Assembly: GCF_002196855.1 (NCBI RefSeq)
Contig: NZ_NIPW01000007.1
Span: 62,001 to 126,000, forward strand
DNA: 64,000 nucleotides
Direction: 5' to 3'
DNA from: Haematobacter genomosp. 1
Lineage (GTDB): Bacteria; Pseudomonadota; Alphaproteobacteria; Rhodobacterales; Rhodobacteraceae
The notes under the pieces were generated by a model. The model saw only the letters and a list, made by a program, of their open reading frames with translations, made no database searches and was not told the DNA's origin. Made by a program: the position numbers and the translations under genes. Each line of letters begins with the position of its first letter. The stretch's first letter is position 1. This document shows, piece after piece, positions 18,694-27,072 of the stretch.

Positions 18694-19020
18694 ATGACCG
18701 CATTCCTGATCGCCGAGGTGAAGGTCACCGACGATTCGTGGGTTCCTGACTATGCCGCTCACGTCCATGACATCGCTGCCCGGCATGGCGGACGCTACCT
18801 TTCGCGCAGTGGGAACATCGAAACGCTGGAAGGCACTGCGACAGATGAGACGCTGATCGCCCTGATCCAGTTTCCCGATCGTGCCTCCGCCCATGCATTT
18901 GCCAATGACCCCGAGTATGCCCCTTTCGGGAAGGCGCGGCAGAAGGGGTCGTTCAGCCATTTCCGGGTAATCGACGATACGGATTTGGCGGGTGCCATTC
19001 CCTATCTGCCCAAGCCCTGA
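18694..19020 (+). CDS. DUF1330 domain protein
   Basis: This 108-residue protein matches DUF1330, a small ferredoxin-like alpha/beta fold of the dimeric barrel superfamily. Typical landmarks are the N-terminal FLIAEVKVTDDSWVPDYAA, GGRYLSRSGNIETLEG in the middle, and FPDRASAHAFANDPEYAPF near residue 70. AGGAG lies ten bases before the ATG. The molecular function of the family is not settled. It is monocistronic and faces the LysR gene downstream. Confidence 0.85.
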   Translation: MTAFLIAEVKVTDDSWVPDYAAHVHDIAARHGGRYLSRSGNIETLEGTATDETLIALIQFPDRASAHAFANDPEYAPFGKARQKGSFSHFRVIDDTDLAGAIPYLPKP

Positions 19021-19064
19021 AAACATTCGCACCGTCCCGCCAGCCATTCGGACGCCCGGCCGGA

Positions 19065-19097
19065 GGCTCGGGTCGTGCTCAGGGCACGACCTGAGCC
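19065..19097. terminator. Strong hairpin between convergent DUF1330 and LysR genes
   Basis: A 14-base arm starting GGCTCGGGTCGTGC (19065-19078) pairs with 19084-19097 around a five-base loop, with one non-Watson-Crick pair; three more pairs can extend it outward. It lies 45 bases past one stop and about 100 from the other, so it could end transcription from both sides. There is no T-tract, so intrinsic termination is not assured. Confidence 0.5.
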
Positions 19098-19199
19098 GCC
19101 GGTCGCGCGCGGCTAAGCGAGGGGAGGTCTGAAAAGCGAGGTCGTCAGCCGTGTGAAGACGATGCGGCGAGGAAGCAGCACCCTTGCGCACGCGGCCGG

Positions 19200-20093
19200 T
19201 TACGTGCCGCGCCTGACGCTCCGCTTCAACCAGAGCTTGAACAGGCTCGCCGAGGGTTTCTGATTTCTGCGCTCCGGCTGGACAATCCAGAAGCTTTCCT
19301 CGGTCGCCACCGGCGGCCCGAAAGGAAACCAGAGCTGCCCCGTCGCGATTTCCCGCTCCACGTAAAGCGCGGGAACCAGGGCAATGCCCAGACCATGGAT
19401 CGCCGCCGATATAAGCGCCTCACTGTTATCGAACCGCGGCCCGATGATGGCCCCGCCATGTTTCTGGCCGGAGAGACGGAGCCACGTCAGCCACAGATTC
19501 GGTCGGCTGGCGTTCTGCAATGTCCGCATCGCGCCGAAGTCGAGATGTTCCGGCGCCTTGCCAATCGGGATCAGGGAAGGAGAGGCGACCGCAACGATCC
19601 GCTCCGCGACAAGCTCCTGGGCAATGGCACCGCGCCACGAACCACGACCGCGCAGGATGACCAGATCGGCGTCGGTATCCTCGAAATTGATGTAACCGTC
19701 CGTGTTTCCAAGCTCAACCATGACGGAGGAATTGGAGTCGATGAAGTCCGCGAGCCGTGGCGTCAGCCGGCGGGAGGCAAAGGCGGGCAAGGTGCGCACC
19801 AGCAACCGGTCGTCGAGCTTGCGGCCCCGGACTGTGTCGATCGACGCCTGCTCGATCTGATCCAGCAGGACTGTGATATCCGCGAGATAGCTGCTGCCCG
19901 CCTGCGTAAGAACGATCCGCGACCCGATCCTCTCGAACAGCCGTACGCCAAGCAGGCTCTCCAGATTGGTGATCCGCCGGCTCACACCGCTCTGGGTGAT
20001 GGACATGTCTTCGGCAGCCTTGGTGAAACTGCCGTAGCGTGCCGCAGCTTCGAAGGCCTGAAGCGCGGAGAGCGAGGGAAGAAATCTGCGCAT
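19200..20093 (-). CDS. LysR-family transcriptional regulator (GcvA-like)
   Basis: This 297-residue protein has an N-terminal helix-turn-helix (LQAFEAAARYGSFTKAAEDM, TQSGVSRRITNLE, about residues 10-55) and a C-terminal effector domain of normal length. The MRRFLPSLSALQAFEAAAR start is typical of the GcvA-like subgroup. GAGAGG precedes the ATG. It is divergent from the DadA-like oxidoreductase gene, with 214 bases between their starts, so it is the likely regulator of that gene and perhaps of the following TRAP operon. Confidence 0.9.
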   Translation of the reverse strand: MRRFLPSLSALQAFEAAARYGSFTKAAEDMSITQSGVSRRITNLESLLGVRLFERIGSRIVLTQAGSSYLADITVLLDQIEQASIDTVRGRKLDDRLLVRTLPAFASRRLTPRLADFIDSNSSVMVELGNTDGYINFEDTDADLVILRGRGSWRGAIAQELVAERIVAVASPSLIPIGKAPEHLDFGAMRTLQNASRPNLWLTWLRLSGQKHGGAIIGPRFDNSEALISAAIHGLGIALVPALYVEREIATGQLWFPFGPPVATEESFWIVQPERRNQKPSASLFKLWLKRSVRRGT

Positions 20094-20307
20094 GGGTACC
20101 TCTCATGACTAGAAGTCATGACGACGTGCGCCTTTCAAGCGTTTTCAACGCTGCGGTCTCACGTCACATTGGCGCCGAACGCTCACGAGCAATGGCCTAG
20201 CTGAGCAGGAGAACGACCGATGCGGTTTACGCGCGACCGCCTTGTGAAACAGCTCTGAAGGCGTTCGCCGCCGCCAGCCCGCAACCCAGACGGAGACCGC
20301 GTACGCC

Positions 20308-21576
20308 ATGCAGGCGGCAGCAGTGAGAAAACATGTCGTGGTGATCGGTGCCGGGATTATCGGCGCATCGGTTGCGCTGAGGCTCGTGCAGGAGGGACAC
20401 CGGGTCACGATACTCGAACCCGGTGCGCCGGGGGGAACGCAGGCTGCAAGCTATGGCAACGGCGCGTTTCTGAGCCCGGCATCCATCATCCCGATGTCCG
20501 CGCCGGGCCTGTGGCGCAAGGTGCCCGGTTACCTTCTTGACCCAACCGGCGCGCTGACAATCCGTTGGCAGTATCTGCCGCGGCTCATGCCATGGCTCTG
20601 CCGCTTCCTGGCATCGGGATGGACCGAAGCCCGGGTCGAACGCACCGCCGAAGTTCTGTCCGGATTGCTGCAGGATGCCCCCGAACGTCACGCTGCGCAG
20701 GCGGAGGCCGTCGGGAGAGCGGACCTCATACGACGCGACGGGCTGATCTACGCTTTCGCTGACCGCGATGCCTTTCGCCAGGACGCTTTCAGTTGGCGGC
20801 TGCGGGCGAAATTCGGGGTAAGAACTCGCGAACTGGAAGAACCTGAACTCCGCGCCTTCCTGCCGGATCTTTGGACCGGATACCGCTTCGGGATTCTTGT
20901 CGAGGATGGCGGGCATTGCCTTGACCCCGGCCATTATACAGCAGCACTTGTGGCGGGTGCCACACGACAGGGAGCGGAGCTTGTCCGTGCCGATGCCACC
21001 GGTTTCGACATCTCATCTGGGAAACTCCGGGCGGTCCGGGGATCGTCCGGCGATATCCTGTGCGACGCGGCGGTCATAGCGGCTGGTGTGCGGTCCAAAC
21101 GGCTTGCTCGCGCGGCGGGGGACAGGGTGTCGATGGAGAGCGAGCGCGGATATTCCATCGAGATTGCCGATCCCGGGATCGCCTTGTCGGTGCCGGTGAT
21201 GCCCCAGGATGGCAAGATGGCGAACACCATGACCGCGAATGGCCTGCGTGCCGCGGGTCAGGTCGAACTGGCGTCCGAGGATGCCCCCCCCGACTGGCGG
21301 CGCACGGATATCCTGCTGGAGCACCTGCGCCGGACCTGGCCAGGACTGGCCTCGCAGGAAACGCCGCGCCGGTGGCAGGGAAACCGGCCCTCCACACCGG
21401 ATGGACGACCCGTCATCGGAGCAGCCCGCAGTTGCGCACAGGTCTTTCATGCCTTCGGGCATGGCCACATAGGGCTGGCCTCTGCGCCCATGACCGCGGA
21501 GATCGTGGCCGCCCTGATCGCGGGACGAGAGCCTCCGGTGGCCCTTGCACCTTTTTCGCCCGCAAGATTCGGTTAA
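20308..21576 (+). CDS. FAD-dependent D-amino acid dehydrogenase-like oxidoreductase (DadA/DAO family)
   Basis: This 422-residue protein starts with a Rossmann FAD-binding motif (VVVIGAGIIGASVALRL) and continues in the DadA style: NGAFLSPASIIPMSAPG and GYLLDPTGALTIRWQYLPRL. The C-terminus has GRPVIGAARSCAQVFHAFGHGHIGLA, the conserved flavin-contact end of D-amino acid dehydrogenases. It is a clear paralogue of the protein at 54298. It would oxidise a D-amino or imino acid to the keto acid, passing electrons to the quinone pool. The divergent LysR regulator and the downstream TRAP importer and racemase-like protein point to one D-amino acid or related pathway. Confidence 0.85.
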   Translation: MQAAAVRKHVVVIGAGIIGASVALRLVQEGHRVTILEPGAPGGTQAASYGNGAFLSPASIIPMSAPGLWRKVPGYLLDPTGALTIRWQYLPRLMPWLCRFLASGWTEARVERTAEVLSGLLQDAPERHAAQAEAVGRADLIRRDGLIYAFADRDAFRQDAFSWRLRAKFGVRTRELEEPELRAFLPDLWTGYRFGILVEDGGHCLDPGHYTAALVAGATRQGAELVRADATGFDISSGKLRAVRGSSGDILCDAAVIAAGVRSKRLARAAGDRVSMESERGYSIEIADPGIALSVPVMPQDGKMANTMTANGLRAAGQVELASEDAPPDWRRTDILLEHLRRTWPGLASQETPRRWQGNRPSTPDGRPVIGAARSCAQVFHAFGHGHIGLASAPMTAEIVAALIAGREPPVALAPFSPARFG

Positions 21577-22242
21577 TGAGCCCCGCAGGACCGCGCATCA
21601 CCCTTAACAATCTTCTGGAAAGGTCGGCCATTTAACCCGGGCTTACGTTGAAAGCCAGAAAATCTGTCCGGTCACGCGCCAAAACTTGCGGTTTCCGGGG
21701 CGCACCTCAACAGTGTGGGAAAGGCCTCCGCCTCAGGGCAACCGTGGAATGATTTTTCAGCAGCCCCGTGAGGAGAGGGCAAGCTCAAACCCGCGCTGGG
21801 GAGTTCCCCGGCCATCAGGCCAAAAACCGAGACCGCTGCGCGACCTGCCGTCTGAGACATTGCCGGGGGACCGAATATTGCCGTAGTGTTCTCAACGCCA
21901 GAGCCAGTAAGCTGACCTGCGCACGTCAGGATTTGCTTATTGTCAAAAGCCAGCAATAAACACGGGGGGAGAAATGTTCTTCCACGACGCACCCGCAAAC
22001 TGGACGGCCAGCGGATTGGGCACCATGCTCCCAAACTGATGAGAAATCCACCATGGGATTTTCCGCCCGGCGTCGGACTACAAGGGGCCGCTTGCATCTC
22101 CCGGCCCTCTCCGACAGGAATGACTTTTTGTCATGAACGCGCGCGAATTCGGAAATGGGTGCAAGCGCCCCTTTCTGGCAAGATGAACAAGAAGGGCTGG
22201 CAAAGTCCCGCAAAAAAATCCGACCCAACAGTGAGACCTGAC
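21577..22242. other. Long leader region before the TRAP binding-protein gene
   Basis: About 665 bases contain no gene I can support. A stretch TTTTTCAGCAGCC at about 21752-21764 resembles the IS-type end of the element at 9652, so a decayed insertion is possible. An AT-richer stretch near 21930-21960 may hold the promoter of the TRAP operon. The open frame reaching back to 21940 has no family match before the signal peptide at 22243. Confidence 0.45.
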
Positions 22243-23220
22243 ATGAAGACCATTTTCGCTGCCATCCTCCCTTCCGCTCTTCTGGCTGCCGCCGTCGCCG
22301 GCGCGGCGCAGGCGGAAAGCTGGGACATGCCGGTCGCCTATCCGGCGGACAACTACCAGACGAAGAACGACATTGCTTTCGCAGAGGATGTCAAAACCTG
22401 CTCGGGCGGCGCGTTGGAGATCACCGTCCACCCGGCGGGCTCGCTTTTCAAGGGTGACGAGATCAAGCGCGCGGTGCAGACGGGCGACGCCCAGATCGGG
22501 GAGCGTCTTCTGTCTGCCCACGCCAATGAGAATCCGCTATTTGCCTACGATTCCATCCCCTTCCTCGCCTCCTCCTTCGAGGCGTCCGATCGGTTGCGCG
22601 ATGCCGCCGCGCCGGTGCTCGGCAAGTTGCTCGAATCGCAGGGCATGATGCTCCTCTACTCCGTGCCGTGGCCGGCGCAGGGCATGTATTTCAACAAGGA
22701 GGTCAATTCGGTCGCCGACATGGCCGGCGTCAAGTTTCGGGCCTATAACGCCACAACGGCCAAGGTGGCTGAACTCTCGGGCATGATCCCGACGCAGATC
22801 GAGGCGGCTGAGCTGAAACAGGCGTTCGCGACCGGCGTCGTTGCCGCCATGATTTCCTCCGGCGCAACCGGCGTGGACGAAAAGATCTGGGAAGACGTAT
22901 CGCACTTTTACGATGTGAAGGCTTGGCTCCCACGCAATACCGTCTTCGTGAACGCCGCTGCATTCGCCGCTCTGCCCGCCGAAGTTCAGGACTGCCTCAA
23001 GTCCTCCGCCGCCACCGCGCAGACCCGTGGCACCGCGGAGGCGGCAAATCTTGCGCAGGGCTTCGTGGATACGCTGGCCAAGAACGGCATGACCGTCAGT
23101 GCGGGATCCGAACAGTTGTCGGCGGATATGTCGGAGATCGGAAACAAGATGACTGCTGACTGGCTCGCCATGACCGGCGCAGACGGCGCCGCCATCATCG
23201 ACACCTACAAGTCGAACTGA
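22243..23220 (+). CDS. TRAP transporter substrate-binding protein (DctP family)
   Basis: This 325-residue periplasmic binding protein has a Sec signal peptide (MKTIFAAILPSALLAAAVAG, likely cut after AQA at residue 25). The mature part has the DctP-fold landmarks GMYFNKEVNSVADMAGVKFR and the TGVVAAMISSGATGVDEKIWE region. The in-frame ORF extends to 21940, but the signal peptide fixes the start. The protein lies 35 bases before the fused permease gene, separated by a GC-rich stem-loop. The ligand is unknown; the neighbouring racemase-like and dehydrogenase genes favour an amino or hydroxy acid. Confidence 0.9.
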   Translation: MKTIFAAILPSALLAAAVAGAAQAESWDMPVAYPADNYQTKNDIAFAEDVKTCSGGALEITVHPAGSLFKGDEIKRAVQTGDAQIGERLLSAHANENPLFAYDSIPFLASSFEASDRLRDAAAPVLGKLLESQGMMLLYSVPWPAQGMYFNKEVNSVADMAGVKFRAYNATTAKVAELSGMIPTQIEAAELKQAFATGVVAAMISSGATGVDEKIWEDVSHFYDVKAWLPRNTVFVNAAAFAALPAEVQDCLKSSAATAQTRGTAEAANLAQGFVDTLAKNGMTVSAGSEQLSADMSEIGNKMTADWLAMTGADGAAIIDTYKSN

Positions 23221-23227
23221 GGAAGGA

Positions 23228-23245
23228 CCCGGCCTTCGGGCCGGG
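23228..23245 (+). promoter_or_regulatory. UUCG-loop hairpin between TRAP binding-protein and permease genes
   Basis: CCCGGCC, a TTCG loop and GGCCGGG form a perfect seven-pair stem with an extra-stable tetraloop, starting eight bases after the binding-protein stop. Such hairpins commonly keep binding-protein mRNA more abundant than permease mRNA. A GGAAGG ribosome-like sequence lies on its upstream side (23221-23226) and the permease ATG is ten bases beyond it, so the stem may also influence permease translation. Confidence 0.6.
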
Positions 23246-23255
23246 GCAACCCCAT

Positions 23256-25232
23256 ATGGCAGAGCTTTCCTCCCCCCGTTCTTCCCTTTCCGGCGCCGCG
23301 GCCCCCGTCTGGGCCGGCAATCTCCGCCGCGGGCTTGACGCCATCTATGCATTGTGCGGCGCAGGGGCCGCGTTCGCGCTGCTTGCGCTGCTCATCATCC
23401 TCGTCGCGCAGATGGTGGCCCGCTGGTTGGGGATTATGTTTCCCGGCGGGGCGAACTATGCGGGCTACGCCATGGCGGCCGCCTCCTTTCTGGGTCTCGG
23501 CTATACCTTCTCGCGGAACGAACACATCCGGGTGAACCTCTTCGTGGACAAGTCCGGGAGCTGGCGGCGGGGTGTGGAGATCTGGAGCTACTCCATCGGG
23601 TCGGTGATCGCGGTCTTCTTTGCGTGGTATGCCGTGCGCACGCCGATGCTGAGCTACCGGTTCAACGATGTCTCGCAAGGGCAGGATGGAACACCGCTCT
23701 GGATACCTCAGATCGCCATGGCGGTCGGTGCGGTCATTCTGGCGGTGGCGCTGCTCGAAAATCTGATCCAGGTCTTGTTCACCCGCGGCTACGGCGTCGA
23801 TGTCCCGCGCGACACATCGCTCCGGGATCACCTCGCTGGCCGCCCCTTGCGCATCCTGCTTCTCGGGCTCAGCCTGCTGATGGCCTGGGGCGCGCTTCGG
23901 GTGATGACCGGCTTCGATCCGCAGGCGACGGGTCTGAAGATCGGCGTCTTCCTGTTCGTGATGTTCCTGCTGCTCGGTTCGGGCGTCTGGGTGGGCCTTG
24001 CGCTGATGGGCGTGGCCTATGTCGGCATGATCGGCTTTACCTCGCGCAATCCCGGCTCATCGATGTCCATCACCACCTGGACAAGCGCATCGGGCTGGAC
24101 ACTGACATCGCTGCCCCTGTTCATCTGGATGGGCGAGATCCTGTATCGCACCCGGCTGAGCGAGGATATGTTCAAGGGGCTCGCGCCCTGGCTTGCGCGC
24201 TTTCCCGGCGGGCTTCTGCACACCAACGTCGTGGGATGCACGATCTTTGCGGCGGTCTCCGGCTCCTCGGCGGCGACGCTCACCACGGTGGGCAAGATGT
24301 CCATCCCGGAACTGCGCCGGCGCGGCTATCCCGAGTTCATGATCGTCGGCACACTCGCCGGGGCAGCAACGCTGGGCCTGATGATCCCGCCTTCGATGAC
24401 CTTGATCGTGTATGGGGTTACGGTGCGTGAAAGCGTCACCAGCCTGTTCATGGCAGGTGTTTTCCCGGGGCTGGTGCTGGCGGCCATGTTCATGGCCTAT
24501 ATCGCCGTCTGGTCGGTGGTCCGACGGGATCAGACCCCCCCCGCAGAACCAAGGATGAGCTTTGTCGAAAAGCTGCGGAACTCTCTGCTGTTGCTGCCCG
24601 TCATCGCGCTGATCGTGCTTGTCATAGGCTCCATGTACCTGGGCTGGGCCACGGCGACGGAGGCTGCTGCCTTTGGGGTGATCGGGTCGCTGACACTGGC
24701 CGCGTTGCAGGGTTCGGTCACCTGGGCATCCTTTCGGGACAGCCTTCTCGGGGCGGTGAGGACGTCGGCCATGATCTCGCTCATCCTGATGGGGGCTGCA
24801 TTCCTGACGCTGTCGATGGGCTTTACGGGGGTGCCGCGCGCGCTTGCCGGCTGGATTGCCGGGATGAACCTGTCGCCGGTGGCGCTGATCGCGGCGCTGA
24901 CCGTCTTCTATATCATTATCGGCATGTTCCTTGACGGCATTTCGGCGGTCGTGCTGACCATGGCGATCATAGAACCCATGATCCGCGCAGCCGGGATAGA
25001 CCTGATCTGGTTCGGCATCTTCATCGTCGTGGTGGTGGAGATGGCGCAGATCACACCGCCAGTCGGGTTCAATCTCTTCGTGTTGCAGGCCATGACCCGC
25101 CATGACATGGGCTACATCGCCCGCACCGCCTTCCCGATGTTCCTCATCATGATCCTGATGGTGGGCGTGCTGGTGGTGTTCCCCGGTCTGGCGACCTGGC
25201 TGCCGGCCGTCATGATGAAGAGCGGGAATTGA
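23256..25232 (+). CDS. TRAP transporter fused small and large permease (DctQ-DctM)
   Basis: This 658-residue membrane protein joins a DctQ domain (about residues 25-185, four segments, with NEHIRVNLFVDKSGSWRRG in the middle) to a DctM domain (about 205-655). The DctM part shows FAAVSGSSAATLTTVGKMSI, LMIPPSMTLIVYGVTVRESV and TPPVGFNLFVLQAMTRHD. No ribosome site sits at the usual distance because a hairpin occupies the spacer. Fused QM permeases are a known TRAP variant and work with a single binding protein, here the DctP at 22243. Its stop overlaps the TTG start of the next gene. Confidence 0.9.
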   Translation: MAELSSPRSSLSGAAAPVWAGNLRRGLDAIYALCGAGAAFALLALLIILVAQMVARWLGIMFPGGANYAGYAMAAASFLGLGYTFSRNEHIRVNLFVDKSGSWRRGVEIWSYSIGSVIAVFFAWYAVRTPMLSYRFNDVSQGQDGTPLWIPQIAMAVGAVILAVALLENLIQVLFTRGYGVDVPRDTSLRDHLAGRPLRILLLGLSLLMAWGALRVMTGFDPQATGLKIGVFLFVMFLLLGSGVWVGLALMGVAYVGMIGFTSRNPGSSMSITTWTSASGWTLTSLPLFIWMGEILYRTRLSEDMFKGLAPWLARFPGGLLHTNVVGCTIFAAVSGSSAATLTTVGKMSIPELRRRGYPEFMIVGTLAGAATLGLMIPPSMTLIVYGVTVRESVTSLFMAGVFPGLVLAAMFMAYIAVWSVVRRDQTPPAEPRMSFVEKLRNSLLLLPVIALIVLVIGSMYLGWATATEAAAFGVIGSLTLAALQGSVTWASFRDSLLGAVRTSAMISLILMGAAFLTLSMGFTGVPRALAGWIAGMNLSPVALIAALTVFYIIIGMFLDGISAVVLTMAIIEPMIRAAGIDLIWFGIFIVVVVEMAQITPPVGFNLFVLQAMTRHDMGYIARTAFPMFLIMILMVGVLVVFPGLATWLPAVMMKSGN

Positions 25233-26176
25233 ACGTCAGCTCTCCGTTCGACTGGCTCGGCCGGCATGCCCGGCCGATCCTCCCCGCGGGCCTGCTGCTC
25301 GTCGCACTGCTTCCCTCCAGCGGCGGCAGGCTCACTCCCCTGCTGCCCTGGCTGGTTGCGGCGCTGATCGCCATGTCCTTTGCCCGGATCGACCTGCGGC
25401 CCCTGCTGGCCGACGCCCTCAACCCCCGGCGTGCGGCGGGGCTGCTGATCCTGCTGATGCTTTCCCAACCGGCGCTCGCCCTGCTGCTCTCGCAGATGGG
25501 TCGCGCCATCGGTCTGTCGCAGGAGGCCCTGCTGGCGACCGTCGTCTTCGCCGCGGCTCCCCCGCTGAGCTCCGCCCCCGCGATCGCGCTGATGCTGGGT
25601 TATGACGCGCGGCTCGCGATGCGGGTGATGTTGACGGGAACGCTGCTCTCTCCGGTAATGGTTCCCCTGAGCTTCTGGATGGCAGACCTGTCCGGCACGC
25701 TGCCCCTTGAGATCGCTCTGAGGACCGGCGCCATGCTGGCGGGCGGCGTTCTTCTTGGTCTGGGAATGCGCCGATTGCTCGGGCCCGAGCGTCTGGTGGC
25801 CAATGCCCGCGCGCTTGACGGCGTGGCGACCGCGCTGATGCTGGTGTTCCTGCTGCCGGTGATCGACGGGCTTGGCGCGCGCATCCTCTCCATGCCGGGA
25901 CTGGCGCTGGAGCTTGCCGCGCTGGCCTGCGCTCTGAATTTCGGCGGTAACCTGCTGCTTCGAACGCTTGCAAGGGGCCGCGTCTCCGGCCCCTCCGCGG
26001 CAAGTGCGGGGCTGGTGTTCGGCAACCGTAATGTCTCGGTCGTTCTTGCGGCGCTGCCGGATCCGACAGTCGCTTTTTTCGTCGGCCTGGCCCAGTTGCC
26101 GATTTACCTGACGCCTGTCCTGCTTGGCTTTTACGACCGGTTTGTGACCAGATGTCGCCTTTCATCGGAATCCTGA
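25229..26176 (+). CDS. Bile acid:sodium symporter-like (BASS) membrane protein
   Basis: This 315-residue protein has nine to ten hydrophobic segments and BASS/SBF-type landmarks: a membrane segment with LLATVVFAAAPPLSSAPAI and the later GLVFGNRNVSVVLAALP, where the GNRN-type crossover resembles the substrate and Na+ region. The start is the TTG at 25229 overlapping the TRAP permease stop (TTGA), with GGGA upstream; a later start is possible. It would be a second carrier in the operon, probably for an organic acid. Its end overlaps the next gene by 25 bases. Confidence 0.75.
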   Translation: MNVSSPFDWLGRHARPILPAGLLLVALLPSSGGRLTPLLPWLVAALIAMSFARIDLRPLLADALNPRRAAGLLILLMLSQPALALLLSQMGRAIGLSQEALLATVVFAAAPPLSSAPAIALMLGYDARLAMRVMLTGTLLSPVMVPLSFWMADLSGTLPLEIALRTGAMLAGGVLLGLGMRRLLGPERLVANARALDGVATALMLVFLLPVIDGLGARILSMPGLALELAALACALNFGGNLLLRTLARGRVSGPSAASAGLVFGNRNVSVVLAALPDPTVAFFVGLAQLPIYLTPVLLGFYDRFVTRCRLSSES

Positions 26177-26829
26177 GCCTCGACACGCGCTTCCCGCGGA
26201 TCATGGGCGACGCGGGAAATCCCGCGAGTTACCACATGCCCGCGCGCGTGCGGGTGGTCAGCGGCGTCAGCAGTCCCGACATCGTCCGTGATGAACGCCC
26301 GTCGGCAGAGGTGGTGGCACGCTTCATCGCTGCCGCGCGCGAACTGGAGGCTGAGGGCGCGGTGCTTATCACCTCGACCTGTGGATTTCTCATCCTCGTT
26401 CAGGACGACATCGCCCGAGCCGTTCGGGTGCCGGTGCTGCTTTCCGGCCTCACGCTGATCCCCGTCATACGCCGGCTGACGGGGGATCGGCCCCTGGGGA
26501 TTCTGACGGCGTCCGCGCGCAGTCTCGGGACGGAGGCCCTTGCGAAAGCCGGATGCTCCGGCTTGCAGATACATGTCGCCGGCATGGAGCAGCACCGGAT
26601 TTTCGCTGAAACCTTCCTCACACCCAAATCCGCGCAGCCCGCGGCGCTGGACCGCGCGGCCATGGGTGCGGCCGTCACGGAGGTCGCGCGAACGATGGTT
26701 GCCGCCCAGCCGGATATCGCCGCCCTGATTCTCGAGTGCGGAAATCTGCCCCCCTATGCGGCGCAATTGCGGGCAGCGGTCGGGCGGCCTGTGTACTCGA
26801 TTCTCGATGGAGCACGTCTTATCGCCTGA
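26152..26829 (+). CDS. Asp/Glu racemase superfamily protein
   Basis: This 225-residue protein resembles the aspartate/glutamate/hydantoin racemase superfamily. Two cysteines sit where the acid-base pair belongs: Cys77 in ITSTCGFL and Cys196 in LECGNLPPY. The N-terminus IGILSLDTRFPRIMGDAGNP is typical of a subgroup annotated only as 'aspartate/glutamate racemase family'. It overlaps the BASS gene by 25 bases. Together with the DadA-like oxidoreductase it suggests conversion of an L-amino or hydroxy acid to the D-form and then oxidation. The substrate cannot be read from the sequence. Confidence 0.8.
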   Translation: MSPFIGILSLDTRFPRIMGDAGNPASYHMPARVRVVSGVSSPDIVRDERPSAEVVARFIAAARELEAEGAVLITSTCGFLILVQDDIARAVRVPVLLSGLTLIPVIRRLTGDRPLGILTASARSLGTEALAKAGCSGLQIHVAGMEQHRIFAETFLTPKSAQPAALDRAAMGAAVTEVARTMVAAQPDIAALILECGNLPPYAAQLRAAVGRPVYSILDGARLIA

Positions 26830-27072
26830 CCGCCGATCAGGAAGTGAACCCTCCGGGGGTTCCCGGTCACATCAAGGGGCCTGGGCGAGCTTCGAGGGGC
26901 GCCGGAGCGATCCTGCATATCCCCCCGCGTTCCGCTCCCCATTGCAAACCTGTCTCCGTGTGAGCGCTCCGATCTCCATCCGGTGCGACCATGGATTGTC
27001 TGACAATAATCCTCTTGGTAAGATCATCGGGCAAATGCTGCCGCAGCTCGACAGCGGCGGAAGGAGATGAGC

